64,000 bases of DNA from Pelotomaculum sp. (GCA_018435055.1 JAHDOA010000018.1:1-64000); one strand, 5' to 3'. Numbered from the stretch's first letter, positions 1-7,973 are shown. Notes: generated by a model from the letters alone, not told the origin. Program-made: numbers and translations.

Positions 1-526
1 CGACGTGGCGCCGCTGCTGAGAAGCGACCGGACCTTCCTGCCGGCCCGGTTTGTGGCCGAGGGCCTGGGCTATCAGGTGGACTGGGACGAAGCGACACAG
101 ACCGTGGTTTGCTGGCCGGCCGGGCAGGAGAAGCCGGACGTGAGCGCGGCGGTGGAGTACCTGACCAGCGGGCAGCTGCCTGTGCAGGGCAATACGGTGA
201 ACGGTTATGTCGTGCCGGCGAAAACGGAACTACGTCTTGCTGACCCTAATATGGTTAAAGGTGACAAACATATTGTTTTCAATATTGACATTAAAAAAGG
301 CAACCTGGAGCAGAAGTACGCGGACGCGGAAAGCATACTCCTGCAGACCCTTGACGCTGATACGACCGCCAAGGCTATAGAATTTGCAAAGGTAACGCAA
401 GAAGCTTTACTTTCTGGTAAACCGTGGGATATTAAAGATTTCAGATCCCCCAATGGAATGACTGTAAGAGTAGGTGCAGGATGGGGTGGAACATCAATAC
501 AATTCAGCGTCTGGCAAGCAAACTAA
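1..526 (+). CDS. Copper amine oxidase N-terminal-like domain protein, 3' part
   Basis: The reading frame is open at the window edge, so the true start lies upstream. The first visible residues (DVAPLL, then RTFLPARFVAEGLGY and VDWDEATQTVV) match the repeated stalk-like module called the copper amine oxidase N-terminal domain, common in exported proteins of Peptococcaceae. That domain name does not imply amine oxidase activity, and no catalytic domain is visible. The following ~110 residues resemble nothing I recognise. The stop at 524-526 lies 26 bases before the next probable start. A related domain recurs at 2436-2897. Function unknown; surface or cell-wall role inferred. Confidence 0.75.
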   Translation, partial: DVAPLLRSDRTFLPARFVAEGLGYQVDWDEATQTVVCWPAGQEKPDVSAAVEYLTSGQLPVQGNTVNGYVVPAKTELRLADPNMVKGDKHIVFNIDIKKGNLEQKYADAESILLQTLDADTTAKAIEFAKVTQEALLSGKPWDIKDFRSPNGMTVRVGAGWGGTSIQFSVWQAN

Positions 527-552
527 ACAACTTAAAAGGGAGAATGATATTT

Positions 553-2416
553 ATGCTTAAAAGATTGTCCGTAATAGCGGCGGTCTTTTTTCTTTTGACC
601 GTCGCTTTTTTAACACCGGCCTTAGCTGGTACACCTTATGACTCTGCAAAAGCTATAAATGATGCTAAGGAAAATTACGGTTATAGTGCTACTAATGAAA
701 GTGGCGATCCTATCAACTACGTCACCAGTACCGGCCTGAGCAACCTAACCGACGGAAAAGGCTACAGCTACGGATTTTTGACCTACGGCCAGCCCCACGG
801 AGATCAAAAAAGCGGCGAATCCCGCTATATCGGCTACACTTATTATGGCGAAGATTACACAAATATGGACTTTCCCGCAGACAAAAACGCCGGCGGCGCC
901 GACTTCACAAGCAGAAACTGGATAATAGAGCCGTGGAACGAACCCGGTCTTACAGATATTCAGGCAACTGACCCAATGTTTACCATGTTCAATCCCGACG
1001 GCCTTCCCGGTGACGGCGACCCCGCGTACCACACCGCGATACTTGCCGGAATTATGGCCTACGGCGCAACAAACGCCAACAACGGTTATACTATCACCGA
1101 GGCCAGTAACCCGGCATTTTGGAATGAAATCGAAAAATATGTTCATATACTATCCCCCGCTACAGCCTATAGCTTTGGGATAGGTAGAATGTGGCACAAA
1201 GACGCAAGCGGAGGACTCTGGTATGTAACCGTTCCGATCATGCCGAACGCCCTGCTGCCCGAACTCGGCAACCTCAAAGCCGTGTCCATCGACCTCGGCG
1301 TACCGCCTGGCCAACTAGCCGAACCCGATACTAAATACATGGCCACAGTGGTATTTAAAAACGAATTCGATAAAAAACTCACAGGCGTCCCGGTAGCCGT
1401 ACTACACGGCGAATATAAAGCTACTTTAAAAGACGAAAAAGGCCAGACGCTGCCCTGGGTATCAATTAACGGCAAAGAAGTACAAGTAGCCGATTTTGAG
1501 GCGGGAGAAAGCAGAAAATTCACTTGTTCTGGCACCCGTTCAACCAGGCCAAAGACGGTTTGACCGGTATAATCAACCGTGACGAAATCGGCAAAGTACA
1601 CCAGGAAACAACCTATGCGGATAACATTGTAAGCGCGGAAACCGTAGTAGAGTTGCAGGACCTGAGCGTGCAGATATTAGATTACCCTCAAGAAGCCTAC
1701 GCCGGCAATCCTGTAACGGTTAAAGCAAAAGTATTCAACAGCACCGGCAAGATGGTGGTTACCAAACTGGTCTGGAAGGTTAACGGCAGCGTAATCAAGG
1801 AAATACCCAACTTCGACATCATCTCCGAGTACGAATCCGCTGTGACCTTCAACATGCCCAACTCGACAGCGAATGTGACCGTTGAAGTAAACCCCGACCA
1901 TAACGCGCCGCCTGATGAGGCGAGCTGGGAAAACAATATTGACAGCTGCTCAATTAGCCGCCTGGCCGAACCCAACGCTCCCTTTGAAGACAGTTGTTTG
2001 GAAGTAGGTATTCAAGCGCCGGCCTCAGTGGATTACTGGAAAAACATCGACTTTACAGTAGTGGTAAAAACATTTGTACCACCGCCGCCGCCAGGTGGAT
2101 ATCACTACACCGTACCCGTTAGCCTCGATGTAAATACTTCAGGCGGTTATGTTACAACACTTTATAACACTGTAGACGGTTCCATGAATAATGTCGAAAA
2201 CACCATCAGCGAACACAGAAGCTATGCGGCTCCTTCGGTTGGATGGTCTACAGTGACTTTAAGTTTTACCCAGCCCGGTTTAGGGATAAAAGGCCAGGAA
2301 CACCATTTTACTATAGAAGCTATGGCAAGAATGGAAGATAAGACCGCAGGGACGTTAAAAAGGTTTTAGTCGCGGAAGTACCGTTAAGACCGGTCACGAC
2401 ACGATTGACTTACTAA
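553..2416 (+). pseudogene. Exported CARDB-like protein broken by two frameshifts
   Basis: AGGGAG at 537-542 precedes ATG 553 by ten bases. The product opens with a signal peptide (MLKRLSV, hydrophobic stretch, then ALAGT). The first frame stops at 1563, but homologous-looking sequence (HPFNQAKDGLTGIINRD) continues in another frame from about 1527 to 2369. From about 2346 a third frame reads DVKKVLVAEVPLRP and stops at 2414-2416. Both shifts are in the direction expected from loss of one base, and neither sits on an obvious slippery heptamer. The middle part (VELQDLSVQIL, VKAKVFNSTG, SWENNID) resembles CARDB adhesion-type domains. The N-terminal ~300 residues are not recognised. A pseudogene is likeliest; sequencing errors are the alternative. 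Confidence 0.65.
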
Positions 2417-2435
2417 AAAAGGGAGGAATATCAAA

Positions 2436-2897
2436 ATGAAAAAAATAATTGTTATATTTGCTTTGTTTGGGGCGTTTTTGATTTCATGTACAAATGCTAC
2501 CGCTAACAATAATGTTGCCGAGTTCGATGGTACCACATTAAATATAAGCGATAGAAATTTATCAGTGGAAGATATGTATCTCAGGGTGTTTTTCTCTGAT
2601 AGCAGCATCAGCGAATCTCTCATGTTGCCGGTTAGGGACGTCGCCGAGGGCCTGGGGTACCAGGTGGACTGGGACTCAATCAAAAGAGAAGCGACAATTC
2701 AAACACCCGATAAAACGATAATTATTCCCGTTGATGGAAGCAGCATAACAAGTAGTCCAGGGCAGATCGTTTATCACTTCAGGGACGGCGAGCCGCGTCC
2801 TGAAGTAAAAGCAGATAGACTCTATGCGCCGGTTAGGCTGGTGAAAGAATATCTAGATTTTACGATTTTGATCCGGGGTGATAATAATGGCATTTAA
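2436..2897 (+). CDS. Small exported protein with copper amine oxidase N-like domain
   Basis: GGGAGG precedes ATG 2436. The 153-residue product starts with MKKIIVIFALFGAFLISC, a signal sequence whose final LISC could be a lipobox, so it may be a lipoprotein. Residues ~65-90 (MLPVRDVAEGLGYQVDWDS) and ~127-145 (DRLYAPVRLVKEYLDF) are the two halves of a copper amine oxidase N-like domain. It ends at RGDNNGI, where family members usually continue with another short strand, so the C-terminus may be clipped. The last 11 bases overlap the next gene. It shares the domain with the partial gene at 1-526. Function unknown. Confidence 0.7.
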   Translation: MKKIIVIFALFGAFLISCTNATANNNVAEFDGTTLNISDRNLSVEDMYLRVFFSDSSISESLMLPVRDVAEGLGYQVDWDSIKREATIQTPDKTIIIPVDGSSITSSPGQIVYHFRDGEPRPEVKADRLYAPVRLVKEYLDFTILIRGDNNGI

Positions 2898-3096
2898 GCC
2901 TGGCGTAGAAGGGTTGCGCCTGTACACCGTGCCGGAAGTTGCCGGCATGCTTCGCGTGAAAAAGGGATATGTATACGAGCTCATTTACACCGGTCGCTTG
3001 CAAGCGATAAAGTTAAGTGAGCGGCGGATCAGAATAACTAACGATCAACTCATGCAATATTTGGAGCAGGAAACACAGGGGCGGGCAGAGAACTAA
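2887..3096 (+). CDS. Excisionase-family HTH DNA-binding protein
   Basis: A 69-residue protein starting at ATG 2887, six bases after GGGGTG; a GTG at 2878 is the alternative start. The core (LYTVPEVAGMLRVKKGYVYELI, then GRLQAIKLSERRIRI) is the helix-turn-helix plus wing of the MerR-like excisionase family (HTH_17), and the tail (QLMQYLEQ) is the usual ending. It sits 29 bases upstream of the tyrosine recombinase on the same strand, the classic xis-int arrangement. It probably acts as a directionality factor or a small repressor of the element. The family call is solid; the xis role is inferred from position. Confidence 0.8.
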   Translation: MAFKPGVEGLRLYTVPEVAGMLRVKKGYVYELIYTGRLQAIKLSERRIRITNDQLMQYLEQETQGRAEN

Positions 3097-3125
3097 CTCT
3101 CTGCCTGGCTTCCTTTTAGGGAGGC

Positions 3126-4214
3126 ATGATAGCAAAAATGGCGCAAGTAAGAAGGAGGGGACCGAACAATTATACTATCATAGTTTACCTGGGACGCAAA
3201 GAAAACGGTAAAAAAGATTGCTATAGCGAAACATTTTACGGCGAGCGCCGCGAAGCCAATATGAGGGCGGCAGAACTGGAGATCCAGTTTAAGAGGCGCA
3301 GAGGGCCAAAAAAGGCGGCAATGACGTTGGGAGACTACCTCGACAAATGGCTGGATGGAATACAGGACAATGTAACACCCCGCACCCACGAAAAATACTC
3401 CTGGCACGTCAAGCGGTTAAAGCCATTAGTTGGAGATTTGCAGCTGAGCAAACTAGATGTTTTAGATGTAAAAGAGCGTCTAAAACCTCTGAATAGTGAC
3501 GTGGCGCCGCGCACCAGGAAAGACCTATACTGCACACTAAGATCGGCAATGCGCCAGGCTGTGGATTGGGGCATCCTGTTAATCAATCCATTAGCCGGAT
3601 TAAAGACACCAAGAATGCAAAAAAAAGAAATGAATGTGCTCAACCTCGCTGAGGTCGAACAATTTTTGGAGGCCGCCAAAGCATATAAGCACTATCCCGT
3701 GATTAGGGTGTTGGCGGTAACCGGTCTGCGCCTGGGCGAGGTCCTTGGTCTGAAGTGGGGCGATATAAACTTTGATAAATGCACCTTAACTGTTAAGCGT
3801 GCCGCCGACTGCCGCCGCCGTATCCTGAAGGAAGAAACTAAAACGGAGAGCAGCAGAAGGACTATCGAATTAGACCAGGAGACGCTATCCGTCCTTGCCG
3901 CGCATAGGGAAACTCAAAAGAAAGAAAAAGCCGTGCCTTTTCGCAAACGTGACGGCCTGGTGTTCCATTCACAGGACGGTAGACCGCTGCGCGAAGGGGC
4001 CATACGTATTACAAAAAACAGGATTCTCAAAAAGTCGGGGCTTAGGCATATCAGACTGCACGATCTCAGGCATTCGGTTGCCACGATCAAGCTTAACGCC
4101 GGTGAATCTTTAATTTCTGTCGCCGGTCTGCTTGGCCACGCTAACCCTTCGACGACAGTTAAAACTTATGCCCATCCCGTCAGAGGGGGAAGGGGCCTGA
4201 CCCCGAAAACATAA
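3126..4214 (+). CDS. int: Tyrosine recombinase / phage-type integrase
   Basis: A 362-residue site-specific recombinase, SD TAGGGAGG before ATG 3126. Order: an N-terminal arm-binding AP2-like region (~1-60), a SAM-like core-binding domain (~65-165), and a catalytic domain (~172-350). Catalytic residues are visible as Arg202 (TGLRLGE), His312 and Arg315 (LHDLRHS), His338 (LLGHANP) and nucleophile Tyr348 (KTYAHP). The normal C-terminal tail is missing: after YAHP the frame runs into a GC-rich palindromic stretch giving VRGGRGLTPKT and a stop. The next 150 bases contain short direct repeats and a tRNA 3'-end copy, so the gene adjoins its attachment site. Activity is plausible, but the altered tail could affect it. 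Confidence 0.93.
   Translation: MIAKMAQVRRRGPNNYTIIVYLGRKENGKKDCYSETFYGERREANMRAAELEIQFKRRRGPKKAAMTLGDYLDKWLDGIQDNVTPRTHEKYSWHVKRLKPLVGDLQLSKLDVLDVKERLKPLNSDVAPRTRKDLYCTLRSAMRQAVDWGILLINPLAGLKTPRMQKKEMNVLNLAEVEQFLEAAKAYKHYPVIRVLAVTGLRLGEVLGLKWGDINFDKCTLTVKRAADCRRRILKEETKTESSRRTIELDQETLSVLAAHRETQKKEKAVPFRKRDGLVFHSQDGRPLREGAIRITKNRILKKSGLRHIRLHDLRHSVATIKLNAGESLISVAGLLGHANPSTTVKTYAHPVRGGRGLTPKT
4183..4204. repeat. GC-rich REP-like palindrome at integrase 3' end
   Basis: The stretch reads AGGGGGAAGGGGCCTGACCCC; GGGG and CCCC can pair around CCTGA. It coincides with the point where the integrase sequence stops resembling its family. Similar GGGGTCAGGCCCC motifs occur as dispersed palindromes in some bacterial genomes, but I cannot confirm the copy number here. 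Inference only. Confidence 0.35.
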
Positions 4215-4263
4215 GGCTTTTTGGATAGTTGTTTTTCTGCGGAAGGCACAGTATAATTACATT

Positions 4264-4283
4264 GTCGGACAAAAAGTCGGACA
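4264..4283. repeat. Short direct repeat between integrase and att site
   Basis: GTCGGACA occurs at 4264-4271 and again at 4276-4283, twelve bases apart. It lies between the integrase stop and the tRNA-like attachment site. Such repeats are typical of arm-type integrase binding sites; that role is inferred. Confidence 0.4.
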
Positions 4284-4332
4284 GAAATTAATAAATGCCG
4301 ATATATCAGGGTTAATTCAGGTGGTTGTTACG

Positions 4333-4355
4333 TTCGAGTCGTGTCGCTCCGACCA
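4333..4355 (+). other. Probable attachment site: copy of a tRNA 3' end
   Basis: The bases run TTCGAGTC, GTGTCGCTCCGACCA: a T-loop, the 3' half of the T-stem, an acceptor 3' strand (CGCTCCG), discriminator A and CCA. Sequence to the left does not fold into the rest of a tRNA, so this is a fragment, not a gene. The implied acceptor 5' strand CGGAGCG, starting with C, fits a tRNA-Pro, but it is not the tRNA-Pro at 59451-59528, whose acceptor differs. Integrases of this type often recombine into tRNA 3' ends and leave such a duplicate at one boundary. The element would then extend leftward past the window edge. Confidence 0.7.
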
Positions 4356-4357
4356 GA

Positions 4358-4388
4358 AATAACTCGGGTACCCGCTACCCGTGTTATT
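4358..4388 (+). terminator. Hairpin directly after tRNA 3'-end copy
   Basis: AATAAC-T-CGGGTA pairs with TACCCG-T-GTTATT around the loop CCCGC, about 12 base pairs with one T-T mismatch. It starts two bases after the CCA of the tRNA fragment, where the terminator of a tRNA gene would be. There is no long T-run. Confidence 0.6.
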
Positions 4389-4409
4389 AATTTATTGGGG
4401 ATTATTATA

Positions 4410-4913
4410 ATGGATAGTAAGTTGGAAAAGTTTATTGAAACAGCAAAAGAACTGGGCGCCCACGATGCGAAATTTATTCACCCGGGCACAATTAAAACAG
4501 CGCCCTGGATCGTCATGAAATGCAGATATGGCTGCGGCAGTTATAACACGCTCCTTTGCTGCCCGCCACATACGCCAACCTTCAAAGAGACGCAGGAGGT
4601 AATTGACTGTTATAAAACAGCTCTGCTGATTCATTGTAAATCATGGGATATTGTAACGCCGATTGTGGCCAAACTGGAAAAGGAAATCCTTCTGTCAGGC
4701 TATTACAAGGTCTTTGGTTTTGGTTGCGGGCCATGTAAATCATGTGAGCCGTGTAACATGGTAAAATGCGTTAAACCACAGGAAGCAAGGCCTTCCATGG
4801 AAGCCTGCGGCATTGAGGTATTTGAAACTGCAAGAATAAACGGGTTTCCAATTAGTTTTACCCCGGATTTAAATGCTGAACAAAATTGTTATGGTTTATT
4901 GTTAATAGAATAA
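4410..4913 (+). CDS. DUF2284 cysteine-rich predicted metal-binding protein
   Basis: A 167-residue protein; ATG 4410 follows a TTGGGGATT stretch. It matches DUF2284 in its conserved cysteines: CRYGCGSY and LCCPPHTPT at ~35-55, then a dense group (GCGPCKSCEPC, VKC) at ~106-122 and EACGIEVFET near 135. The family is predicted to bind metal, possibly Fe-S, from this pattern, and no reaction is established. It lies just outside the proposed attachment site, so it is probably resident chromosome. A hairpin follows at 4956. It stands about 200 bases before the small ferredoxin on the same strand; a shared redox role would be a guess. Confidence 0.85.
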   Translation: MDSKLEKFIETAKELGAHDAKFIHPGTIKTAPWIVMKCRYGCGSYNTLLCCPPHTPTFKETQEVIDCYKTALLIHCKSWDIVTPIVAKLEKEILLSGYYKVFGFGCGPCKSCEPCNMVKCVKPQEARPSMEACGIEVFETARINGFPISFTPDLNAEQNCYGLLLIE

Positions 4914-4955
4914 CAATATGGAAGGTTAACATTAATAAAATGAATTTTGAAAATT

Positions 4956-4985
4956 AAGCCACCTGATAGAGGGTGGTTTATATAA
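4956..4985 (+). terminator. Probable terminator after DUF2284 gene
   Basis: AAGCCACC pairs with GGTGGTTT (one G-T pair) around TGATAGAG, followed by the A/T stretch ATATAATTAAA. The tail is not a pure T-run, so confidence is moderate. Confidence 0.55.
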
Positions 4986-5120
4986 TTAAACGGCAAAAAT
5001 ATTGAAAGTCGAATAAATATTACTGGCGACCCCGGCTCTGTGATTTTTATTTGGCTTACATAATTTGTGCCTCTTTAGCCAAACTATAACTGCCTTAATA
5101 ATATAAAGGGGTGGTAGCTA

Positions 5121-5309
5121 TTGCGTGTAAAAGTTGATCAGGAATTGTGTATTAGCTGCGGCGCATGTATCGATACATGCCCGGAGGTCTTTGATTGGAA
5201 TGAAGACGATAAAGCGCACAGCATAGTCGATGAGGTGCCGGCGGAGATGGAGGATCAGGCCAACGAAGCGCTGGAAAGCTGTCCTACCGAAGCTATTAGC
5301 GAGGATTAA
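5121..5309 (+). CDS. Small [4Fe-4S] ferredoxin
   Basis: A 62-residue electron carrier; GGGGTGG lies seven bases before a TTG start at 5121. The cluster ligands are CISCGACIDTC near residues 10-20 and ESCPTEAI near 53-60, the CxxCxxC...CP arrangement of single-cluster monocluster ferredoxins. The acidic middle (WNEDDKAHSIVDEVPAEMED) is typical of the family. It acts in the cytoplasm as a low-potential one-electron carrier; partners are not shown by context. It is followed 24 bases later by a small unknown gene. Confidence 0.92.
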   Translation: MRVKVDQELCISCGACIDTCPEVFDWNEDDKAHSIVDEVPAEMEDQANEALESCPTEAISED

Positions 5310-5333
5310 AATCTAAATATGGGCGGTGATAGT

Positions 5334-5465
5334 TTGCCGGGGAAGGATAAAAGTAACATCAGCATTAACGCGAACCCTACGGGCACTCTGGAAATAGAGG
5401 AGTTTAAAAACAGAATGGCTCAGCATCGCAAGGATGTTGTTTTGAAGAACAAGAAAAAAAAATAA
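5334..5465 (+). CDS. Small hypothetical protein, 43 aa
   Basis: GGCGGTGA lies four bases before TTG 5334; ATG 5319 in the same frame (48 aa) lacks a ribosome site. The product is hydrophilic, with a centre ISINANPTGTLEIEEFKNRM and a lysine-rich end (KNKKKK). It contains no signal peptide or membrane segment. I do not recognise it. It follows the ferredoxin closely and precedes a hairpin, which supports a real short transcript. Confidence 0.5.
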   Translation: MPGKDKSNISINANPTGTLEIEEFKNRMAQHRKDVVLKNKKKK

Positions 5466-5482
5466 TGCGATGGAACCTGTTG

Positions 5483-5513
5483 CCCCTGTTTTTTCTGCCA
5501 GGGGTGTTTCTTT
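5483..5513 (+). terminator. Probable terminator
   Basis: CCCCTG (5483) pairs with CAGGGG (5499-5504) around a T-rich loop, and the tail is TGTTTCTTT. It closes the ferredoxin/small-protein unit. Apart from the speD promoter, the ~330 bases from here to speD hold nothing I can support. Confidence 0.55.
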
Positions 5514-5720
5514 GCCGTTGATTTATGGCGCCTTTAATCTGATAGGAGAGAAAAGGGAATGACACGTTTTTTATACTCCGCTCGTATATTGTAAGGGATT
5601 GAATATTACCTGTTAGCTTAAAAGGCGTTCAAGCCGAAAGGCGCAAACATGGCGTTATCAGGCAAATTTACATAATATGCTGGAAAATCGAAGATTAGGA
5701 CCTTAAGCCTCAAAATTTTG

Positions 5721-5748
5721 TTGACAAGATTGAATAATATGCTAAAAT
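5721..5748 (+). promoter_or_regulatory. Sigma-A-type promoter for speD
   Basis: TTGACA at 5721-5726 and TAAAAT at 5743-5748 with a 16-base spacer; speD starts 84 bases downstream. Confidence 0.65.
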
Positions 5749-5831
5749 TTAATTTGGTTGAAAATACATCAATATGGCAAATGTATTGGAGGTTTGCAGG
5801 GTTAAAATGTATTAATAAGGGAGGCAGATAA

Positions 5832-6212
5832 ATGAAACATTTGGGCCGCCATGTATTGGCTGAGGTTTGTGGTTGCGACTTTAACATTCTCAATGACATT
5901 AAAAAAGTAGAGGAGATTATGGTCAACGCCGCGCTCGAAGCCGGCGCTGAAGTTAGAGAATGTGTGTTCCACAAATTCAGTCCTCAAGGGGTGAGCGGTG
6001 TGGTTGTTATATCAGAATCGCACCTGGCTATCCATACTTGGCCGGAACTGGGCTATGCGGCAGTAGACGTTTTTACCTGCGGTGAGAAGGTTAATCCCTG
6101 GGACGCATGCAACTACCTTAATAATCGTTTTTGCGCGAAACACATGACAGCTAAAGAGCTGAAACGTGGCATGACGCCGGAGGCAATTTTGCAGGAAGCC
6201 GTTAATATTTAG
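5832..6212 (+). CDS. speD: S-adenosylmethionine decarboxylase proenzyme
   Basis: Makes decarboxylated SAM, the aminopropyl donor for spermidine. The 126-residue length is that of the small bacterial SpeH-type enzyme. The self-cleavage site is visible as [15 protein letters not shown]: chain cleavage before Ser63 would create the pyruvoyl cofactor. The His68 region and Cys83 (DVFTCGE) match the processing and catalytic residues of the family. GGGAGG precedes ATG 5832. It is a single-gene unit with its own promoter and a strong terminator 37 bases after the stop. No speE is present in the window. Confidence 0.96.
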   Translation: MKHLGRHVLAEVCGCDFNILNDIKKVEEIMVNAALEAGAEVRECVFHKFSPQGVSGVVVISESHLAIHTWPELGYAAVDVFTCGEKVNPWDACNYLNNRFCAKHMTAKELKRGMTPEAILQEAVNI

Positions 6213-6248
6213 GGGGGATATATATTAGTACCAAGCGAATACCAGGTT

Positions 6249-6292
6249 AGCGAGCCTTGCAACAAGATCGGTTGCAGGGCTCGCTAATTTTT
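6249..6292 (+). terminator. Strong intrinsic terminator after speD
   Basis: A 15-base-pair stem (AGCGAGCCTTGCAAC with GTTGCAGGGCTCGCT, one G-T pair) around AAGATCG, then AATTTTT. Confidence 0.9.
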
Positions 6293-6403
6293 AGGCGGCA
6301 GTTATATGTTGTAAAAATTAAAGAACGGGAGGATTTAAAAGTATTATACCGAATATTATCGCTATGATTTGTTATGTTTTTTTGGTGTGGAGGGGTGTAT
6401 TTT

Positions 6404-7180
6404 ATGCTGCGGGAAATCATAAAACCCATAGAAAAAGAACTGCAAGCTGTAAACAATATTGTAGAAAAGGAGATGTTTATCAGATCAGCCCATATCGGCA
6501 GATATGCTCACCTGAGATTTTCATATAATGACCAGGTGATCAGGCCGGCCCTGGTTATACTATCATCACGCATTTATGGCTATACTGGGGAAAAAGCCCT
6601 GTACCTGGCCTGCGTTTTTCAGTTCACGCATATGGCCTCCATGGTGCATAGATTTATACCGGAAAAAGATACTGATTACATTAAGGAGGATTCAGACCCT
6701 AGAGACGGTTCGCAATTCCCGATCCTGGTAGGCGACTATCTTTACGGTAAAAGTTTTTCATTTCTTTATAATGCCGGCATTAGCTATTTTATGGGGCCGA
6801 TAGCTGAAATTGTTTGCAAGATCCATGAAGGCGGTATTTTAAAAAACAGAATAAAGGGAAATAACCCTGCATCAGAAGTTTACCGCGAGGTTGTACGCAA
6901 GGAAACAGCGGAACTTTTCGCCGGGTGCGCCGTCATGGGCGCACGGCTTGCCGGCGCGTCTGCGGGGCAACAGGAAAACATGAGACGCTTGGGGATAAAT
7001 ATCGGCATGGCGTCCGGTATGATGGAAAAGGGCGCTACGGCAAAATTTGCGGTGGTTTATCTGGAGGAAGCCATGGCTGTCTTGCAGGATATTCCTAACT
7101 CAGAAGAGAGATACATACTGGAACAAATAATTAGAAATCTTATCAGCCATAATATTTTTAAACAGCGCATGGTTATTTAG
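6404..7180 (+). CDS. Catalytically degenerate polyprenyl synthetase homologue
   Basis: A 258-residue protein; GGAGGGGTG lies seven bases before ATG 6404. It aligns along its length with the active synthase at 34385: VIRPAL with LRPAL, FTHMASMVH with IHMASLVH, GDYLYGKSFSFL with GSFLFAKSL, ETAELFAG with KTALLIAA, and LGINIGMA with YGYNIGMA. The residues needed for chemistry are gone. The first DDxxD motif is replaced by HRFIPEKD, the second by SGMMEKGA, and the GGK before LRP by YND. It is therefore unlikely to make prenyl diphosphates. A non-catalytic partner or regulator of a synthase is one possibility. It stands alone between speD and a convergent gene. Confidence 0.75.
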   Translation: MLREIIKPIEKELQAVNNIVEKEMFIRSAHIGRYAHLRFSYNDQVIRPALVILSSRIYGYTGEKALYLACVFQFTHMASMVHRFIPEKDTDYIKEDSDPRDGSQFPILVGDYLYGKSFSFLYNAGISYFMGPIAEIVCKIHEGGILKNRIKGNNPASEVYREVVRKETAELFAGCAVMGARLAGASAGQQENMRRLGINIGMASGMMEKGATAKFAVVYLEEAMAVLQDIPNSEERYILEQIIRNLISHNIFKQRMVI

Positions 7181-7307
7181 ATACGCAGGTTCATTTGTAA
7201 TAAACAGTTTTCTGATCCTATTAATATCCAGGGACTTTACCGAAAATGCGAGCGGGTTTTCAAAAAAGCTAATCATGCGCTTATTTTGCATGCATAAACG
7301 GGGGTAT

Positions 7308-7973
7308 TTAAAACCCCAGTAATTTGTATGTTTGATCATCTACAATATTAGTTCCCGTGAGGCCGTTTTCCGCACGGAACTCTTTCACGGCTTTGTCAGT
7401 ACCCTGACCCCATAACCCGTCTGGTGTCCATTTAAGATAACCCAACCTTTTCAGGGCTCGCTGTACTTCCAGGATATCAGGTCCGGTATCTCCAAATTTT
7501 AACGGCGCCGGATTGGCGCCCGGCGCGCCGAAAGGAGTGCCAATTATTATGACAGGCGTACCGGCAGTTACTATATGGTAGATTTCTTCGGCGTCATTGT
7601 TAAACATCCTGATACAGCCATGGCTGGCAAAACTGCCGATGCTGTGCGGGTTGTTGGTGCCGTGAATGCCATATTGGCCGTAGGGTATATTCAGTCCCAT
7701 CCAGCGGGTGCCCATGACATCCGGCGGGTTGTTGCTCATCGATATAATTTTCCAGTTTCCTACCGGCGTTGGGGTTTCATATCTTCCCATGGCTACGGGG
7801 TATTTTTTGTAAAATTCCCCCTTGTTAAAGAGTGTCAGGGTGAGGTTGTCCATATCAATAATTATGCTTATGTTTTCAGGTATTATCTCAGCGGCGTCCC
7901 CTAATGGGGCGCATGATAAAGTATATAGCAAGGCAAAAGAAAGAACAGCGGCTGTTAAGGCAGGTATTCTCAA
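7308..7973 (-). CDS. L,D-transpeptidase (YkuD) with peptidoglycan-binding domain
   Basis: A 221-residue exported cell-wall enzyme. AGGAGG lies seven bases before a TTG start at 7973; longer readings into the upstream gap lack a ribosome site. Residues 1-28 form a signal peptide; SC at 20-21 could be a lipobox. The YkuD domain (~35-147) carries HGTNNPHSIGSFASHGCIRM with catalytic Cys120. The C-terminal ~160-221 is a PG_binding_1 repeat (GDTGPDILEVQRALKRLGYL). Such enzymes form 3-3 cross-links or attach proteins to peptidoglycan, and a spore-wall role is possible. It is monocistronic and convergent with the gene ending at 7180. Confidence 0.93.
   Translation of the reverse strand: MRIPALTAAVLSFALLYTLSCAPLGDAAEIIPENISIIIDMDNLTLTLFNKGEFYKKYPVAMGRYETPTPVGNWKIISMSNNPPDVMGTRWMGLNIPYGQYGIHGTNNPHSIGSFASHGCIRMFNNDAEEIYHIVTAGTPVIIIGTPFGAPGANPAPLKFGDTGPDILEVQRALKRLGYLKWTPDGLWGQGTDKAVKEFRAENGLTGTNIVDDQTYKLLGF

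Noticed and set aside
1512-1530. Programmed -1 frameshift in the CARDB-like gene
   Set aside because: No X-XXY-YYZ slippery heptamer with downstream structure at the point where the frames must join; a second shift of the same kind further on favours decay or sequencing error.
4333-4355. A complete tRNA gene at the attachment site
   Set aside because: Only the T-loop, 3' acceptor strand and CCA are present; bases to the left do not give an anticodon or D arm.
5560-5720. Possible riboswitch upstream of speD (GCCGAAAGGC tetraloop hairpin, GCAAAC)
   Set aside because: It lies upstream of the TTGACA/TAAAAT promoter that best fits speD, and the sequence does not match the SAM or c-di-GMP aptamer consensus I know.
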